A stretch of 64,000 nucleotides of DNA from Podaxis mareebaensis (taxonomy: Eukaryota > Basidiomycota > Agaricomycetes > Agaricales > Agaricaceae). Under the pieces are notes generated by a model, which saw only the letters and a list, made by a program, of their open reading frames with translations, was not told where the DNA came from and made no database searches. The DNA lies in NCBI GenBank assembly GCA_018524725.1, contig JAEUWP010000128.1, forward strand, positions 52,672 through 116,671, in the 5' to 3' direction. Each line of letters begins with the position of its first letter. Position 1 is the first letter of the stretch. Positions 47,813 through 60,800 of the stretch are shown here, in pieces. Made by a program: the position numbers and the translations under genes.

Positions 47813-48932
47813 GTTTTTGGGAAGGAGATGTGATGGAATGTTGTGACAAATCATCGCGAATATTGTGACAGTGCACGTGATTCCAATTTCTGTCATCATC
47901 TTCCTCCTAGTCTTTACTTGGGAAGTCCGAGCCTCTCTACGGCACCATCATCAGCCCTTTGATGCCTAACTTTGTTTATCATCCACTCTATACATCAGAA
48001 GCAGAATGGCTCTGCATCATCTGATGGTTTAGCATACCGATTACCTTACACTTAGTAAAACAACATGCTCGCGAGCGATGGCACGAACATAAAAATAGCT
48101 TCGCGGGACCAGCTTAGATCTGTGAGGCTCAGTAAGATCTTGTGTGGGCTCAGTATCAGGGACGACGGAGAGTATTTGACGGGCAACTCACTGCAGGGAC
48201 TGTTGCTATGTATCTGACCTTGCTTCCATGATCTCAAGGCCCTTTCCTGATGGAATCTGAGGATTTAGAGATACCTGTGCCGGCTTCCAATCTCGTGAAT
48301 CACAAATCAGTGGGCGGCTTACTCCCGCCCTTGCTGTGCGATCCTTGGTACAATGTTGGAAGGCAACTTAGTGGATCACCTCCACCAGCGCATTCTTCTA
48401 CGTTGTGATGATCAATCAAGGGGATGTGTTGGTCAATGCCTCGTCCATCATATAGTACATGATCCCGAACACCAACGGATACATGGCCCTCCGACCCATG
48501 GGGGTTTCACGGCGAGACCGTATTTGCGCGTCGGGTCGTGAGGTCTGGGTTATACAGTTGACTATCTTCGTAGTTGCCGGGAGTATAGTAGTCACGATAT
48601 TGAAGTTTGGAGCATTGGGTAGGGTGGGTTCTCAATAGATGAGTACCACGCCTACTCTGTGCGGTGCAAGAGACAGATCGACAACTCTTAATGCATGATA
48701 ACAACTTTAACAGCATCTCCAGATTTGCCGGGAAAACGTTCAAAGCAAGCTCTAGAACCAATAACGAATGAGGCCTATCAAGTGCTAAATATGAAAACGA
48801 ACCGAGCACATGCAGCTCGGAGACGAATGAGGGAAGACGGAGGTTATAAGACAAATCACGGTCCGTCCAAAAATATACAGGTCCAAGCCAAACCACCAGC
48901 CCTCGTACGATCAACGCACAGAGGGATAACCA
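47813..48932. other. Intergenic, no supported gene
   Basis: Short overlapping frames on both strands only. Confidence 0.5.
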
Positions 48933-50945
48933 TCAAGAAAGTAGCGCCTCTAGCCGATTGTAATGCCGCAAATCGCCCCTTGGGACATCTGGGTGCATAT
49001 TCCTATAACTCACCGACTTCTCCGCCTTTGACTTCCCGCGAAGATCCCAAACTAAATGTGACACCATTTGCTTAACCTCGTCCAAGGTACTTGGGGACAC
49101 CTGTTCACATCTCGTCACGGTCAAGCTTCTCAACCGCAACTTATGCCGCCGGCGATGCTTTAAGGAAGCCGCAAGCACATCCAAAAAGGTCGAGTCATCC
49201 AGATCAGCATGTGAATTGATCTGTCCCTTCGTGGACAACATCAATCCTCCACTTGAACAATCCACCCCATGTAGGTAAACATCTTCTAGGCGGGGTGCCA
49301 AGGGACGCGGAATACCCGCGCTGGACGACAATACATCCAAAAGCAGGGCCCAGACCAGTCCGGACGGCGCATATCCTCTTATGTCCAACACACGTAACTG
49401 TGGGAGCGTCCGGAGGAACTGTGTCCAAGTCTTCTGTGTGACGATGTCAATATTTTGCAAAGATAAGGTCTGCACGCCGGTCAAAAATAGAGCACGCCAG
49501 ATTCCAGAAAGCATCGTGATCATGATATCATCAGGGATGGTTTGGTCGCCAGGACCAATGGCTATATCAAACGCGGCACTGCCAAGTTTTGCGGTAGGTC
49601 CGAAGGCACGAATGCGGATAGATTGACGGAAGTCGGGGTTGGGGTCATAGGAAGTTGTAAATCTTGTGGAGACTTCGCTGCAAGTGAGAATCAAGGTCTC
49701 GAGCGGTACGTCGTGGGTCGATGCGGAAGAGTGGGTGCCGATTGACTGACAAAGCCTCCATAGACTATCAGAAATGTTGTCGAATTGATTTATGGAACAG
49801 GAAAGCCGGCAGGAAGAAGACAAGGTAACGAGTTCGAGAAAATCAGCAACTTGCTGCAACGCTCCTTCAACTCTCAGATGCCGGAGATGCGGTAGGTGTA
49901 CTTGTTGGTGTGGTGTTCTGCCTTGTATTGTGCATTGAGCTACTGTGAGATATTGTAGCTGCGGGAGTTTGGAAAGGAGTCTAACGACGTCCGCTTGACA
50001 TTCGCTTTGTGGGATGCTGCAAAGTGTTAGGCGAGTGAGCGACGGACAACGATATGACAACAGATAAAGCGGCGCCGCATTCAACTCGACTGTCCGTAAG
50101 CGCAGCTGCTCCCCGAAGAGAGGAAAATCCGGGCGCGGATAAGCAAGAGATGACGATCCCTCCGATGATACGTTCACGATTAACGACGTAAGAGTGGGAT
50201 TTGGATGAGCAAGGGTCTCCAGCAAATGTTGAATATCGTGATACGACGAATCCAGACGAATGTCGTGAATTTGATGTGCGGTGTTGAGAATGTTCCTGAG
50301 TTGGCGATGATTGTGCTGTTTGACAACGGCTCTAATCGATAATGGCTCTCCTTTTGCTCGATCAAGTGAGACCATCGTCCTTTCTGGACCGGCAAAATCG
50401 ATGAACGCCCAAAGCTTCCGACATCGCAGGGCCGCATTCCTCCAACTCGAGCAAACATACGACACAGTCATCCAACTCCAATTCTCCAAATCCTTCAGAG
50501 GCAGTTGAGCACAATTCAGAAATATTCTTAGATACACCTCTCCCGGAAGCCGACACACTATCAGCTCGCTGTTACGTTGTCGTGCCCGTTGGACAGGACC
50601 ACGATTGGGCTAAGAAGGCGACGTGAGACACACGTGAGACATCTGCCAAAACGGTGACATACTGTGGCTTTCTTGAAACGAGAGGGAATCAGTGAGCGCC
50701 TAGAGTTTGGGGAGACACTGGTGATATTGGAAGCACCAGAAACAGGGTTAGGATCCTTCTTGGCTTTTTCAAGAGCGAGTCGAGTGCTATGAAAAACGTG
50801 AGTCTAGTCAATACGTATGCAGACACTCCACAGCTTACTCAAGTGAAGGAAGCTCATGCCTCTGCCAGTTCTCGTATACCGCGTCGGGGTCATAGGCGAT
50901 AAACATGGGGGGATACACAGACTTCGGAGCACTTGGCCAAGTCAT
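48933..50945 (-). CDS. F-box protein with long C-terminal repeat region
   Basis: Three exons. The first starts MTWPSAPKSVYPPMFIAYDP at 50945. The second holds TRLALEKAKKDPNPVSG, and the third starts PNRGPVQRARQRNSELIV and continues to the stop at 48933. The F-box is in the third exon (RLPGEVYLRIF ... VSYVCSSWRNAAL ... LWAFIDF), matching the LPxEVxxxIF and VCxxWR pattern. The rest is a leucine-rich helical solenoid of the kind seen in the large Agaricomycete F-box families. The expected role is substrate recruitment to an SCF ubiquitin ligase through Skp1; the target is unknown. The N-terminal extension ahead of the F-box is longer than in most family members. Confidence 0.82.
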
Positions 50946-52323
50946 CTTGTAATGACCACTGGGTCAGCGGAAGAGCAACCTATGAATAGGACAAAAGTTG
51001 TAGCCCCCAGAACAACGAGAGATGCTACGAAAGAAGGGGGAAGGCAGCGCTAGAGGTGGTGGAATTCGAGCACGAGGCAACGCATCGAACGGTTATTGAT
51101 ATAGTGGAATCATCAATTAGCGGAATAGTCTTTCGAAGGCGCCCAGGACATACAAAGAACGGTTCCGGTTAGGAGACAATTGAATCCATGACCACCCCGC
51201 TCCGAGATGACTGTAGTCTAAACAATAAGCGCTATTGTTGTTGTTGTGAAAATCCCATGAGGTGGTGGCGAACGTCGCCTGTCATCTTTATTATAAGCAT
51301 TCTATTGTTTCTCGCTGCTCGTCGAAGGAAGGGTGGTTTGCGACTCCTCAAGAGTCCCTGTTATGCAGGATAGGAGCCCAAGTGAATAAGTCTTTGTTTT
51401 CTGCCTCCGATGCCCTAAAATAGATACTGGGCTGCAGATGAGATTGAAGGCAAAGAGGAACGTCGCTATTCAACATTCAATGGCTATGATAAGCACGGTG
51501 GGGTGCGGTTATACCTGAAGCGTGAATAGGAAGTCGGAAGGAAACTAAAAGCACCAATGCAAAGGTCGGGACATGTACTTCTGATTACGTAAGCACCATC
51601 CTTCGGCTTTGACACGTGAAGGACAATTGCAGTATCGACTCATGAATACCGAAATTACAGCGCTGTTGACCTGTTGATCTTGTTTTAGGAGGTCATATGA
51701 GACAAGTGGTCTTCTCACAAGCCACAAGACTAGCTCATTTCCTCCGCCACGACAGACAGCGTTCAAAAGGAGTGTTCTTATCAACATTGTTTGAGCCGGA
51801 AGAATGTATCCAGATGTACTCCCGGCTGATGAACCACAACTGCCGGTCCTCGAGAACCATTTTCCTGCGTGGAAAGTCCCGATGGCACAGGACGAGCAGC
51901 TATGAGATATGAACTGTCGTGCCTCGCTTGACAAAGCAGGGGTCATGAGGTGTCCACGTACAGCCCCTCGGTACTTTCTGGGTACAATAGTATCAAGGTC
52001 TGCAGCACTGCAAGTAATCAAAATGGCCAGGGGACACCGACGAAGTCTCCAAATTTTTGGAAAGCGTCACAGGGCTGTGCGTTCCCCGTGAGGAAGTGCC
52101 TAGGGAGGAAAGTGAGCATTGTTTTTGTCAATTGCCAGAGTTGGGGAAATACATTGTTGCAGAGTACTACGGGCGTGTCGTATGTTCTCCCAGATTGACA
52201 GTCCTTCCAAACTTGGGACACAAGCGGTCAGCCATGATCATAGTCGCACGTGATCTGTACCCCGCGTGCCCAGCAAAATGCATAACGTACAGCTTGCTTG
52301 CCTGACTCACCACCCAGATAATT
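50946..52323. other. Intergenic, no supported gene
   Basis: No domain-bearing frame on either strand; it lies between the F-box gene promoter and the U6 candidate. Confidence 0.5.
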
Positions 52324-52347
52324 GTCCCCTTCGGGGTGACATACGAA

Positions 52348-52378
<31 letters not shown>

Positions 52379-52440
52379 GGCCCCTGCACAAGGATGACAC
52401 GCTTTTCCGGAGTGGTAGACCTACGGGTCTCAATATTTAT
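52324..52440 (+). ncRNA. U6 spliceosomal snRNA (3' end atypical)
   Basis: The 5' stem-loop CCCC-TTCG-GGGG is followed by the near-invariant U6 core: AAATTGGAACGATACAGAGA (ACAGAGA box), AGATTAGCATGG, then the internal stem-loop with CCCCTGCACAAGGATGACAC. The core is intact, so splicing function is plausible. After GACACGC the sequence runs into TTTT, a possible Pol III stop. A small hairpin (AGACC-TACG-GGTCT) and an AT-rich end with TTTT at about 52440 follow. This tail does not match U6 tails I know. I find no convincing upstream TATA box. Confidence 0.85.
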
Positions 52441-53468
52441 TTTGCCGAGATTGCGAGTGAAGTGTCAATAATGCTTCAGTTAAGATATCATTTGAACAAA
52501 ACATCAAGTAGTTGTAAATTATATTCAAGCCCCCTTTCATCTTCCGTCAAGTGCAAATGCATATACGCAAGCTGCCCATTTGCTCTAAATGCCACCAATC
52601 TTGTCGTTACTCTTTGATCCAACCAAATATTTTGCACAAATTGATCACTACCTCCTTGTAGACAAGTGGACGATAGTGCGGCGCGGGTTTTCGTGCAATT
52701 TACCGCAGCCGGAATGATCGTAACGACCCAAAATGCCTTCCCCGGGTAGTCGCAAATGGCCATCTTGATCATTATGGCCAGCGGCTTCTCTATTTCGAAG
52801 AGCTTCTAGTGTTTTGGAATGTCGACTAGATCATAGCGCAAATTCATCCTTGTACAGCTTCTCGTCTCTGTGTTGGTCTATTCCAGTTCCGTGTCTCCTC
52901 CCCAGCAGGGTTTGCACATATATTCTCGGCCAGCTAGCCATATGAAGCCGCAGATGCCGCTTTACTCGGCAGTAGTTGGAACGAGGTGTGGAATCGTGCA
53001 TAGATTAGTTAAGCGTTAATGGGGCATACGCACCTAAGAGACAATACATTCATCCGCTTCTTTCAAAAGGGAAAGCTCACATATACAGTCATTAGATGGC
53101 AAAAGGGAAATAATGCTTCAAGGGGCAGTTTCTGTGATATCGCTTTTCATTCAAATATGTACATACGTATGCAGGAATATGCGCAATACAAATACAGTTT
53201 CGCGAAACTATATAGGTTAAAACAGCAGACTGTACGTATGGGAAGTCGGTACTATGCATATAAAATGGTGTATCGAAGTGTATAAAAGTATGCTACGATG
53301 ATGACGGGCGAGGGGGGAGGGGGGTAACGAAAGATATCAACGACCAGAACAAGAAAACAAGGAGATAAACAAAGAACACGAAGGGTAAAAACAACATAGG
53401 AAGGACGAGCGAGGGAGGAGAGAAAAGAACAAAAGAAATACCGCCTAAATTACACGCCACCGAAAAGT
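52441..53468. other. Intergenic and IRE1 3' flank
   Basis: The part at 53280-53460 is purine-rich on the plus strand and probably 3' UTR of IRE1. No other gene. Confidence 0.5.
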
Positions 53469-56400
53469 CTATGAATCCGGCAACTCGAAATAACTCCTAA
53501 ACATCGACTCCTCCGCCAGTCCCGTCTCCTTCACAACTCTATGCACATGAAGGAAAAGTTTCGGGAACCGCCGTGTGAAGTACGCCAAGAATCCTTCCGG
53601 CATAGGCCCCAAATGCCGCTTGACGTTATCTGGTAGATCCTGATAGTGATGTTTCTACAAGAAAATATTCCATCGGTCACCGAAATTGAAAGACCAAAAT
53701 TTAGGGGAGCACCTACCTTATTCCTCAAGGCCCTCAACAAATCCTGTACACTCTTCCCATCATACTTTCTAAACTTGCCCAAGTTCTCTATAAACACTTT
53801 ATCCAACCTCATATGCCAATCATTCCCAACAATCCCCTGCGCGCCCTCTTCCAACGTTAGAAGATGCGGGTCCTTCGGGTCTCGACACATAATCTCAAAC
53901 CGATCCGACGCGTCTTGCAGGAAATTGAGCCGACGAGACGAGTCCCAGAAGAACGGATGAAGAAGACACGATGTCGTGTCCGGTCTAGACAATCCCATCC
54001 CGTCATCAGCAACCCAAAGAAAAACACATAAACACCCGCAGAGAGAGAGACGCACCGTTCAGAAGGCACAGGATCCAACATCTTCTCAATCAAATCCACA
54101 GCCTCAGTCCCTTCCTCCCCAAACCTCTCCAACAACTCTAGATTCTTCGCATTCTTCATAATATTCACCTCCCTCTCATACCTATCCCCAAACGGATGCC
54201 CACCACCCGTAAGCGTATAATAATACAAACACCCCAGCGCGAATATATCCACGCTCTTCGTCAACCTCGTCCGCCCCTTCCCGCTATTCGAACCACTCGA
54301 CGTCGTCGACGAAATCGACGAATTCCCGTTAACGGTAGCCACAGACCCTCTAGAAGACATACTCTGATCATCCGCCAACTCATCCAACTTGACTTCCCCA
54401 CGCAAGATTTCCGGGGCCCGCCAACCTACTGTACCAGCAGCCATCGCCCCATGCGCAGTCGGCAAAAAACTCGTCTGGTCCACATCCAATTTCTTACACA
54501 ACCCAAAATCCGAAATCAACATCCGATAATTCGCCCCCCTCTCACTCCCACTCTTCCCCCCTCCCCCTCCACTCGTCCCGATACCCTTGGTCGACACGAG
54601 AATATTTTGGGGTTTGATATCCCGATGAACGAGTTTCAACCCATGCAAATGTCTCAACCCATTCGTCACCTGTCTCAACGCCCTTTTTGGGTCAAAGCTG
54701 ACAGCAATATCCCTCCAAGCGTCTCTGTCAGGTGTTTCGATTAGATCCGCGAGGGATGCTGGACAGAGTTCGAGTGCGATGTAGAGGAAGCCTGCGTGGG
54801 CTTCTTGGTAGTAGTATCGGATGACGTTGGGGTGGTCGTCGGATTCTTGGAGGATGGATACTTCGCGGGATGCGAGGGTGACGAAATCTGCTAGGAGTCG
54901 TTTGACGGCGACGGCGCGTCCTTGGAGAGAGCCGCGGTAGACTACTGTGCCGTGTGAACCATATCCTGGTTCATGTGTTAGTGGAATGACAAGACGAAGA
55001 GGAGGAAGGAGTTACCTAGCACAGTATCGGAGACGATTAACGACGGGCCAGGAGAAACGACCGATTTAGGAGCATTCGTAACAATCAACGAACTCGGAGG
55101 TGTCTGTGTCTCCTCCGTATCCTGCTCCTTGTCTTTCTCTTTTTCCTTGCCCTTCCCATTATTATTACTACCCCCTTTCCCGTTCACCTTCCCTCCACTT
55201 CCATTTCCATTCTGCACCGCTTCGCCGTTGACGTTTTTAGGTTTCTTAGCTCCACGTTTACCCCTTCTCGTGCGCTTTTTCGGTGTCGCTTCAGCAACCG
55301 CTGCTGCACCCGCATCTTCAGTTTCGGTGTTCGCGCCGTCCAAGTCTTCTTTATCTGTTTCGTCCCCTCCTGTGGCAGTTGAAGCAGGCGTGGGTGTTGC
55401 AGGTACTGCTATAGGGGTTGAGAATGGGGAAGACGGGTCGTTTGATGTGGACGCCGAGCTCGAGCGTTTGAGTGGTTGTGGGACTTGTGACTCCGTTTGC
55501 GCGACAGCCGGGTCCTTCGGCATAACCCCCTCCTTCAATGACGACGCAACGCCATTCGGCACACCATTCACCTCCTCGACCTTGACCTCCTGCACCTGCA
55601 TATCCGGCTTCACAGACTCCACAACGTTCTCACCTCCACCACCAACACCACCGCGCCGCACCTGTTTCCCACTAATCACCTTCCTCCAAGCCTCGCCTCT
55701 ACTCAAAACCCAAAACGAAATCAACCCCAGAACAATCGTCGCACCAACTGCTTCCCACACCCTCCACACACTCGCATTCAAATTCGCCCCAGCCGGATCG
55801 GAGAGAGAAGAGTTCTTCGGAGGATCAATCATAAGTGGTCCCTTCCCATCCACAGACGGGGGCTTCCCGCTTTCGTTAATCCCACCCGATGCAGGTTCAA
55901 CATACGGCGGACCCACAACCGGATCATACCCAGGCGGATAAGGAGAAGCCGAAGCAGGTCCATCCAAAAGTCTCTTCATCCTCGTTTCATGACCATCCCC
56001 CTCATCCAACTCGAGTCGTCGTACACCAACGAGACATCGTCTATCATTCATAATCCGATCGTGGCACTCCAATTCCGGTGTATCATCCGCGTGTGCAGCT
56101 TCACGGAGTTTACGAAGTTTCGTGATTTCATCCACGGTCGTTGGTTCGTCGTCCATATCTGTATCTTCTCCATCCAAGTCCTCCCTGGTCCTCCCGATTC
56201 CGTTTCGTTTGCCGCCAACTTCGAGCTTTATGCGACCGGCAGTTCCGGAATCGATCAACCGGCCTTTGTATTTTTTGCCAGCAGCACCGGTGTTTGCGCC
56301 AAATGCGACTAAAGGATACCGTTGTGGACTCATAGCAAAGAGGCTTCCGGTTTCCTTGACAAGACCCACATAAGCCGTGCGAGGATTTTCTTTGAGAGAT

Positions 56401-57633
56401 GGAGAGATGTTGGGAAGGATATCTTGGATTGTGGGGCGGGGTTGGAGAAGGACGAAAGGGTGCGGACCGATGGGGCCGTCAGATTTTCGGCGGAGGACGT
56501 CGAATACTGCGACACTGCGCCAACAAGAACCCATCGAGTTTAGAGTTGTAGAAAGGTTTGGGAGGGGAGAGTGTACGTACATGGGTTGGTTAAACGTCTG
56601 GCCCCAAAGTAAGTGTGAATTTGGAGCTTGAACGACGGAGGAATCGTGCGTGGATTTGGCTTTGAAGGAGATGACTTCGCCGTTGGGTAGGCTTTGGACG
56701 TAGGCGTTGTCTTTAGTGCGGCGGTAGAGAGTTTGGAGATGGTTATCTTGTTTGTTTGGGCCGTATGTGGAGAATGAGAGGTTTTGGATTGTGCGGGAGT
56801 TGCTGCTGGAAGAGGAGTCGGAGTTGGAGGGGCGGGTGAGGATGGAGACGTGGTAATCTGGTGCAGGGATTTGAGATGAGGGTTTACGGGCAGGGATGGG
56901 ACGTACCTGTACGACCGATGTAGACTTCTGTCGGAGGCGCTTTTTGCGGTTTGCTTCCTTCTAGTTCATCCAAGTCTAATTCACGATCATCTCTGAGTTC
57001 TTCGAATTGGTCCCAAGGACATTCCGAGTTGAGGGTTGCCTTGATCTTGCCAGTCTCCAGTTCCACAACAAGCAGTGATGTCTCTTTCTTGCCCACGAAT
57101 ATCCTTCGGTCTTCATCTCCTGTGAAGCTAAAAGGGGACATGTCTACGAGCTCTTGCATTGTGAAGGGAAAACGCTGAAGGGGGGAAGAAGGATTGGGCA
57201 TGACGTAGATGTCGCCTGACTGGGGTTCGATGATGTAGACTTCTTGTTGTGCAGAGTCGTCTGTGATTTCTGGATCGTATTCAATGTGACTTGTGCGGAC
57301 TAGGGGGTTGAGCGCCGCTAGTCCCGAGGTAGATGGAGACGAGGGGGATGAGGGGGAAGAGGAAGAAGAGAAAGGGGCCATGGACCAGAGAAATTGGCCA
57401 GAGGTGCGGTTGAGGGCATGGAATTTGCCATCTACGGATGCGAGGAGGACTATGTCGAGGAGGTCAAGATCTTGGAGTAGGTTCGCATCTGGTTGGGGAG
57501 GTGGGTAGCGGTACTGCGGGTGTGTGGGTGCGTGTTCGACTAGGGCATTTGAGGGCGGGTCTTGTGGGCGCAAGGAGAGGATCTGAGCAAAGACGAGGGA
57601 TGCGAGGGAGGGTATGAGGAGAAGGGACAGCAT
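53469..57633 (-). CDS. IRE1: IRE1 unfolded-protein-response kinase/endoribonuclease
   Basis: Start at 57633 because it gives the signal peptide MLSLLLIPSLASLVFA. The luminal sensor domain follows (DIVLLASVDGKFHALNRTSG, then LLVVELETGKIK). One membrane segment lies at about 55780-55700 (WRVWEAVGATIVLGLISFWV). A low-complexity basic/acidic linker comes next, then a kinase domain with GHRDIKPQN-type loop (VHRDIKPQNIL), DFGL, and PEILRGE, and the C-terminal KEN RNase domain with KHHYQDLP at about 53640. Family knowledge: IRE1 sits in the ER membrane, oligomerises on unfolded proteins and cuts HAC1/XBP1-type mRNA. All these elements are present, so the gene looks functional. The last intron splits the KHHY motif. 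A piece of its first large exon is found twice, decayed, in the CorA repeat units. Confidence 0.95.
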
Positions 57634-57815
57634 GTCGACATTTCCCAGTCCACACACACAACTTTGTCTTCTCTCTTCTTGAATAATGTCGCTGCACTCG
57701 CACAGCACTGCCTGTTTGCACCTGTTTGTTTTTCACACTGCTGGACGTGGCCAGTGACTAGTCACACCGCTTGTCAATCATGGAGACAAACGCTAATCTA
57801 TTATAATGCAGCGTC

Positions 57816-60800
57816 CTATCGTAGCTCTCTCGTATTAAATACAATCAAATACATCGATGCCGTGCAGAGTCCAATCGCAACAAGCACACACGCATAACAA
57901 AACGCATACCGGCACCGCTGAATCCACGGATCAAACATCCTCCGACCACTCTCCGGCCGTCCTCTCACCTCTCGCAGCTTCACACCGTACATCTGGTCCA
58001 ACAGTCGGTTCGGCTTTCCAACAATCCTCAGCAATCGCCCTAGCAACCGCCCAATCACTCCCCGCTGTTGCTGAGGTGCACCGACAGGCCTCGCAACGAA
58101 CGGATAGCCAAAGGAAATGCCCCTCAGCGATCTCTTTGGGTCGTTTAGCCTTGCTCTGCCGTCGTCCGAGCTCTGCTTCTCGGCGATCCACCTCGGAAGC
58201 GGCGCATACACCTTTCCCGTTCTCTGGCCCTCCCCTTCCCTTCCCGACCCGCGACCCACCTCTCGTCCCTTGCCCTTCAAGTCCCCAACCCCGTTCCGGC
58301 CAACCCGCCGCTTTCCTCTCCCAAAACAGCAGCAAAAGACCTCCACCAAACCTCCACTCGGTCCCCTTCCTGAGAAATAAAATTCCCAAACTCCCATCCT
58401 CGGCGGCTGCTCCCCGAAACTCGTAAAGTGCCATCCACCCACCAGCCAGAGCACCGGACACACGAATCCCAGCCAGAACGCCCAAAATGCCGGCGTCAAG
58501 TTCATGAATCCAAACAGCCCCCGTTGTGTCTTTGCCCGCAGGATGATTTTCGTGATACTATGCCGCATCCGATTACTATCCGTCGGTATTCCACGCCTGT
58601 GATCTTGATCCCACCGACGTGTGATGAACGATTCCGACGCTGAAGGCGGTTGTGGCGACATGCTTGGTCTGTTGCGTCCAATAAGCCCAATCTCCGGGTC
58701 TCTCGTGTAATCCGTCCCACTTGACGGTCCCGCCTCTGCCCCACCAACCCCGTACCTCCTCCTTACATCATCCGCATACCGAATCGTCTCCTTCCCTCCA
58801 TAACTCCTCTCTTCGCCCTCAATGCAATCACCCTCAAATCCATATCCATACCCATATCCGTATCCATACCCATACTCCTCATCCGCCTCCTCACCCGGCG
58901 CAGACTCGACATCATCCCTGTCCCTTTCATCATCCTCATCCTCGTCATACTCTTCATACTCATCATAATACCCTTCATGACTCCCAGGAATCTTCGGCAT
59001 CATAGCCACACCCTTCGTCCTTCCCCTCGAACTCGCGTCACTATATCCCTTCGGCGGCCTCAACCCTACGTTCGGATGGGGACCAGGGAACGGCGGTCTC
59101 AAATCCAGTGGAGGAATCATTGGTGGTTCCTGGGGCGCTCCTACTATGGTCGATTGCCCTGGTGATGCTGGCGTTATGGTTGCAGAAGTCGCTGGACTCG
59201 CGGCACCAGGCATTGTGGGAGTTGCATTTGGCGTTTGAGTCTGGTCTCGTTGTGTTGTTACCGACCTGACCGAGTTTTGTCTACCCACACCTGCGCCTGC
59301 CGCTGAACCTGGAACAGACTGTACGGGAACAGTGCTTGTGCTGCTACTCCTTCCTCTCGACGAGGTTTGTGACGCTGTCCTATTTAACTGTCTCGTGATA
59401 AACGGCGACGCGTACGCCGGACTTGGACCTGCACCAACACCATCATTATCAAACGCCAATGGTAACAAAAACAAAAACATACGCGGAACCTCGGGCGTCG
59501 CAGGACTCGGACTCGGACCTGGACCTGCAGGACTAGGAATCGCAGAAGGATTCGAATAATTCGAATGCGAAGTCGGGGTTGCATACTGCGATTGCGGCGA
59601 CGACGCCGACGCCGATGGAAAACTCGTATCCGCATCCCTCTCTCTATACCCTCCACCTCCAACCCCTCCTCCCACCACAGGCGTCCCAACCGTAGCAGGC
59701 GTCGCCGGACTCCCACCACCACCCACAGCACCAACACTTCCAGACCCAGCAGACCCATTCGTCCCAGTTGTAGCCATCGTCCCAACACCCGACTGTCTCC
59801 TCGACGATCCAATAGTACCCACATTCGTACCTACATCCCCACCAGCACTCCCCGTCCCAGACCCAGATCCTGCACTCCCACTTCGCCTTCTCCCACTTGT
59901 ACCCCCAGTCCCGGTCCCAGTCGCGCCTGAATACCGTAAATTGGATATACTACTACTGTTCCTCGCCACACCGCCAGCACCGGCACCACTCCTTCCTGAA
60001 CTGGGTGATGCGTTCCCTGCACCAGCACCACTACCACCTCCGCCGCTGCCTCCGATAGAACCAAGGATTGATCCAGCTTTTTTGAGGGACTGGAAATCGG
60101 TGGATGTGGATGTTGGGGAGATGTAGTCTTGTTCGACGATGGGTGAGAGTTGTTTGACGCTTGGGTATGCGTAGGCGTTTGCGTAGACGTCTGTTGTTGA
60201 TGGGGGAGTTATGGTTGGGATGAGGGGGCGGTTTGGGTGGTGGGAGATGCTACCCGCGGGAGGACCTTGCCCTTGCCCTTGGATTTGGCTTTGTCCTTGG
60301 CCTGGTGATGGGTGGAGCGGTGAGGTGGTTTGGAGGCGGAGGTGACCTTTTGGTGGGTGTTGGTAGAATTGGTGTTGGTGGGTGGGTTGTGTGTGTTGAG
60401 GGGGTACGGAATCTAGACGGACGGCTGCGGGAGCTGATGTTCCTCCTCCCCCTCCCACCACTCCTCCTCCTGCGGTTGGGTTTTCGATTCCGAGATTGGA
60501 GGAACTTGAGACGGAGCCTATCCTTCGTCGACCGAGGGTTCCCATGGGTCTGTTATCCTCGATTTCGGATAATAATCTGTCGGGCCATCCGGGGGTGGAG
60601 TCGAGGCCTATGCCGCTATTGGTTCTGCTGCCACTGTTACTTCTGCTTCCGCTGAGGTTTCCGGCGTTTTCGACGGCGATGGCGGAGCCGGATAGGGAGC
60701 CTGAGAGGGAGCTTGGGGAGGAACGTGGGATGGGTTGGCTTATGGATAGGAATTGGCGGTGGGTTGGTGTGGAGGTCGAGTGGTGGAGGTCGGTGGTGGT

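Noticed and set aside
51545..52021. 158-codon minus-strand frame upstream of the F-box gene
   Set aside because: No start context, no domain; composition like random intergenic sequence.
55129..55941. 270-codon plus-strand frame
   Set aside because: Antisense to the linker and membrane part of IRE1; low-complexity sequence keeps it open.
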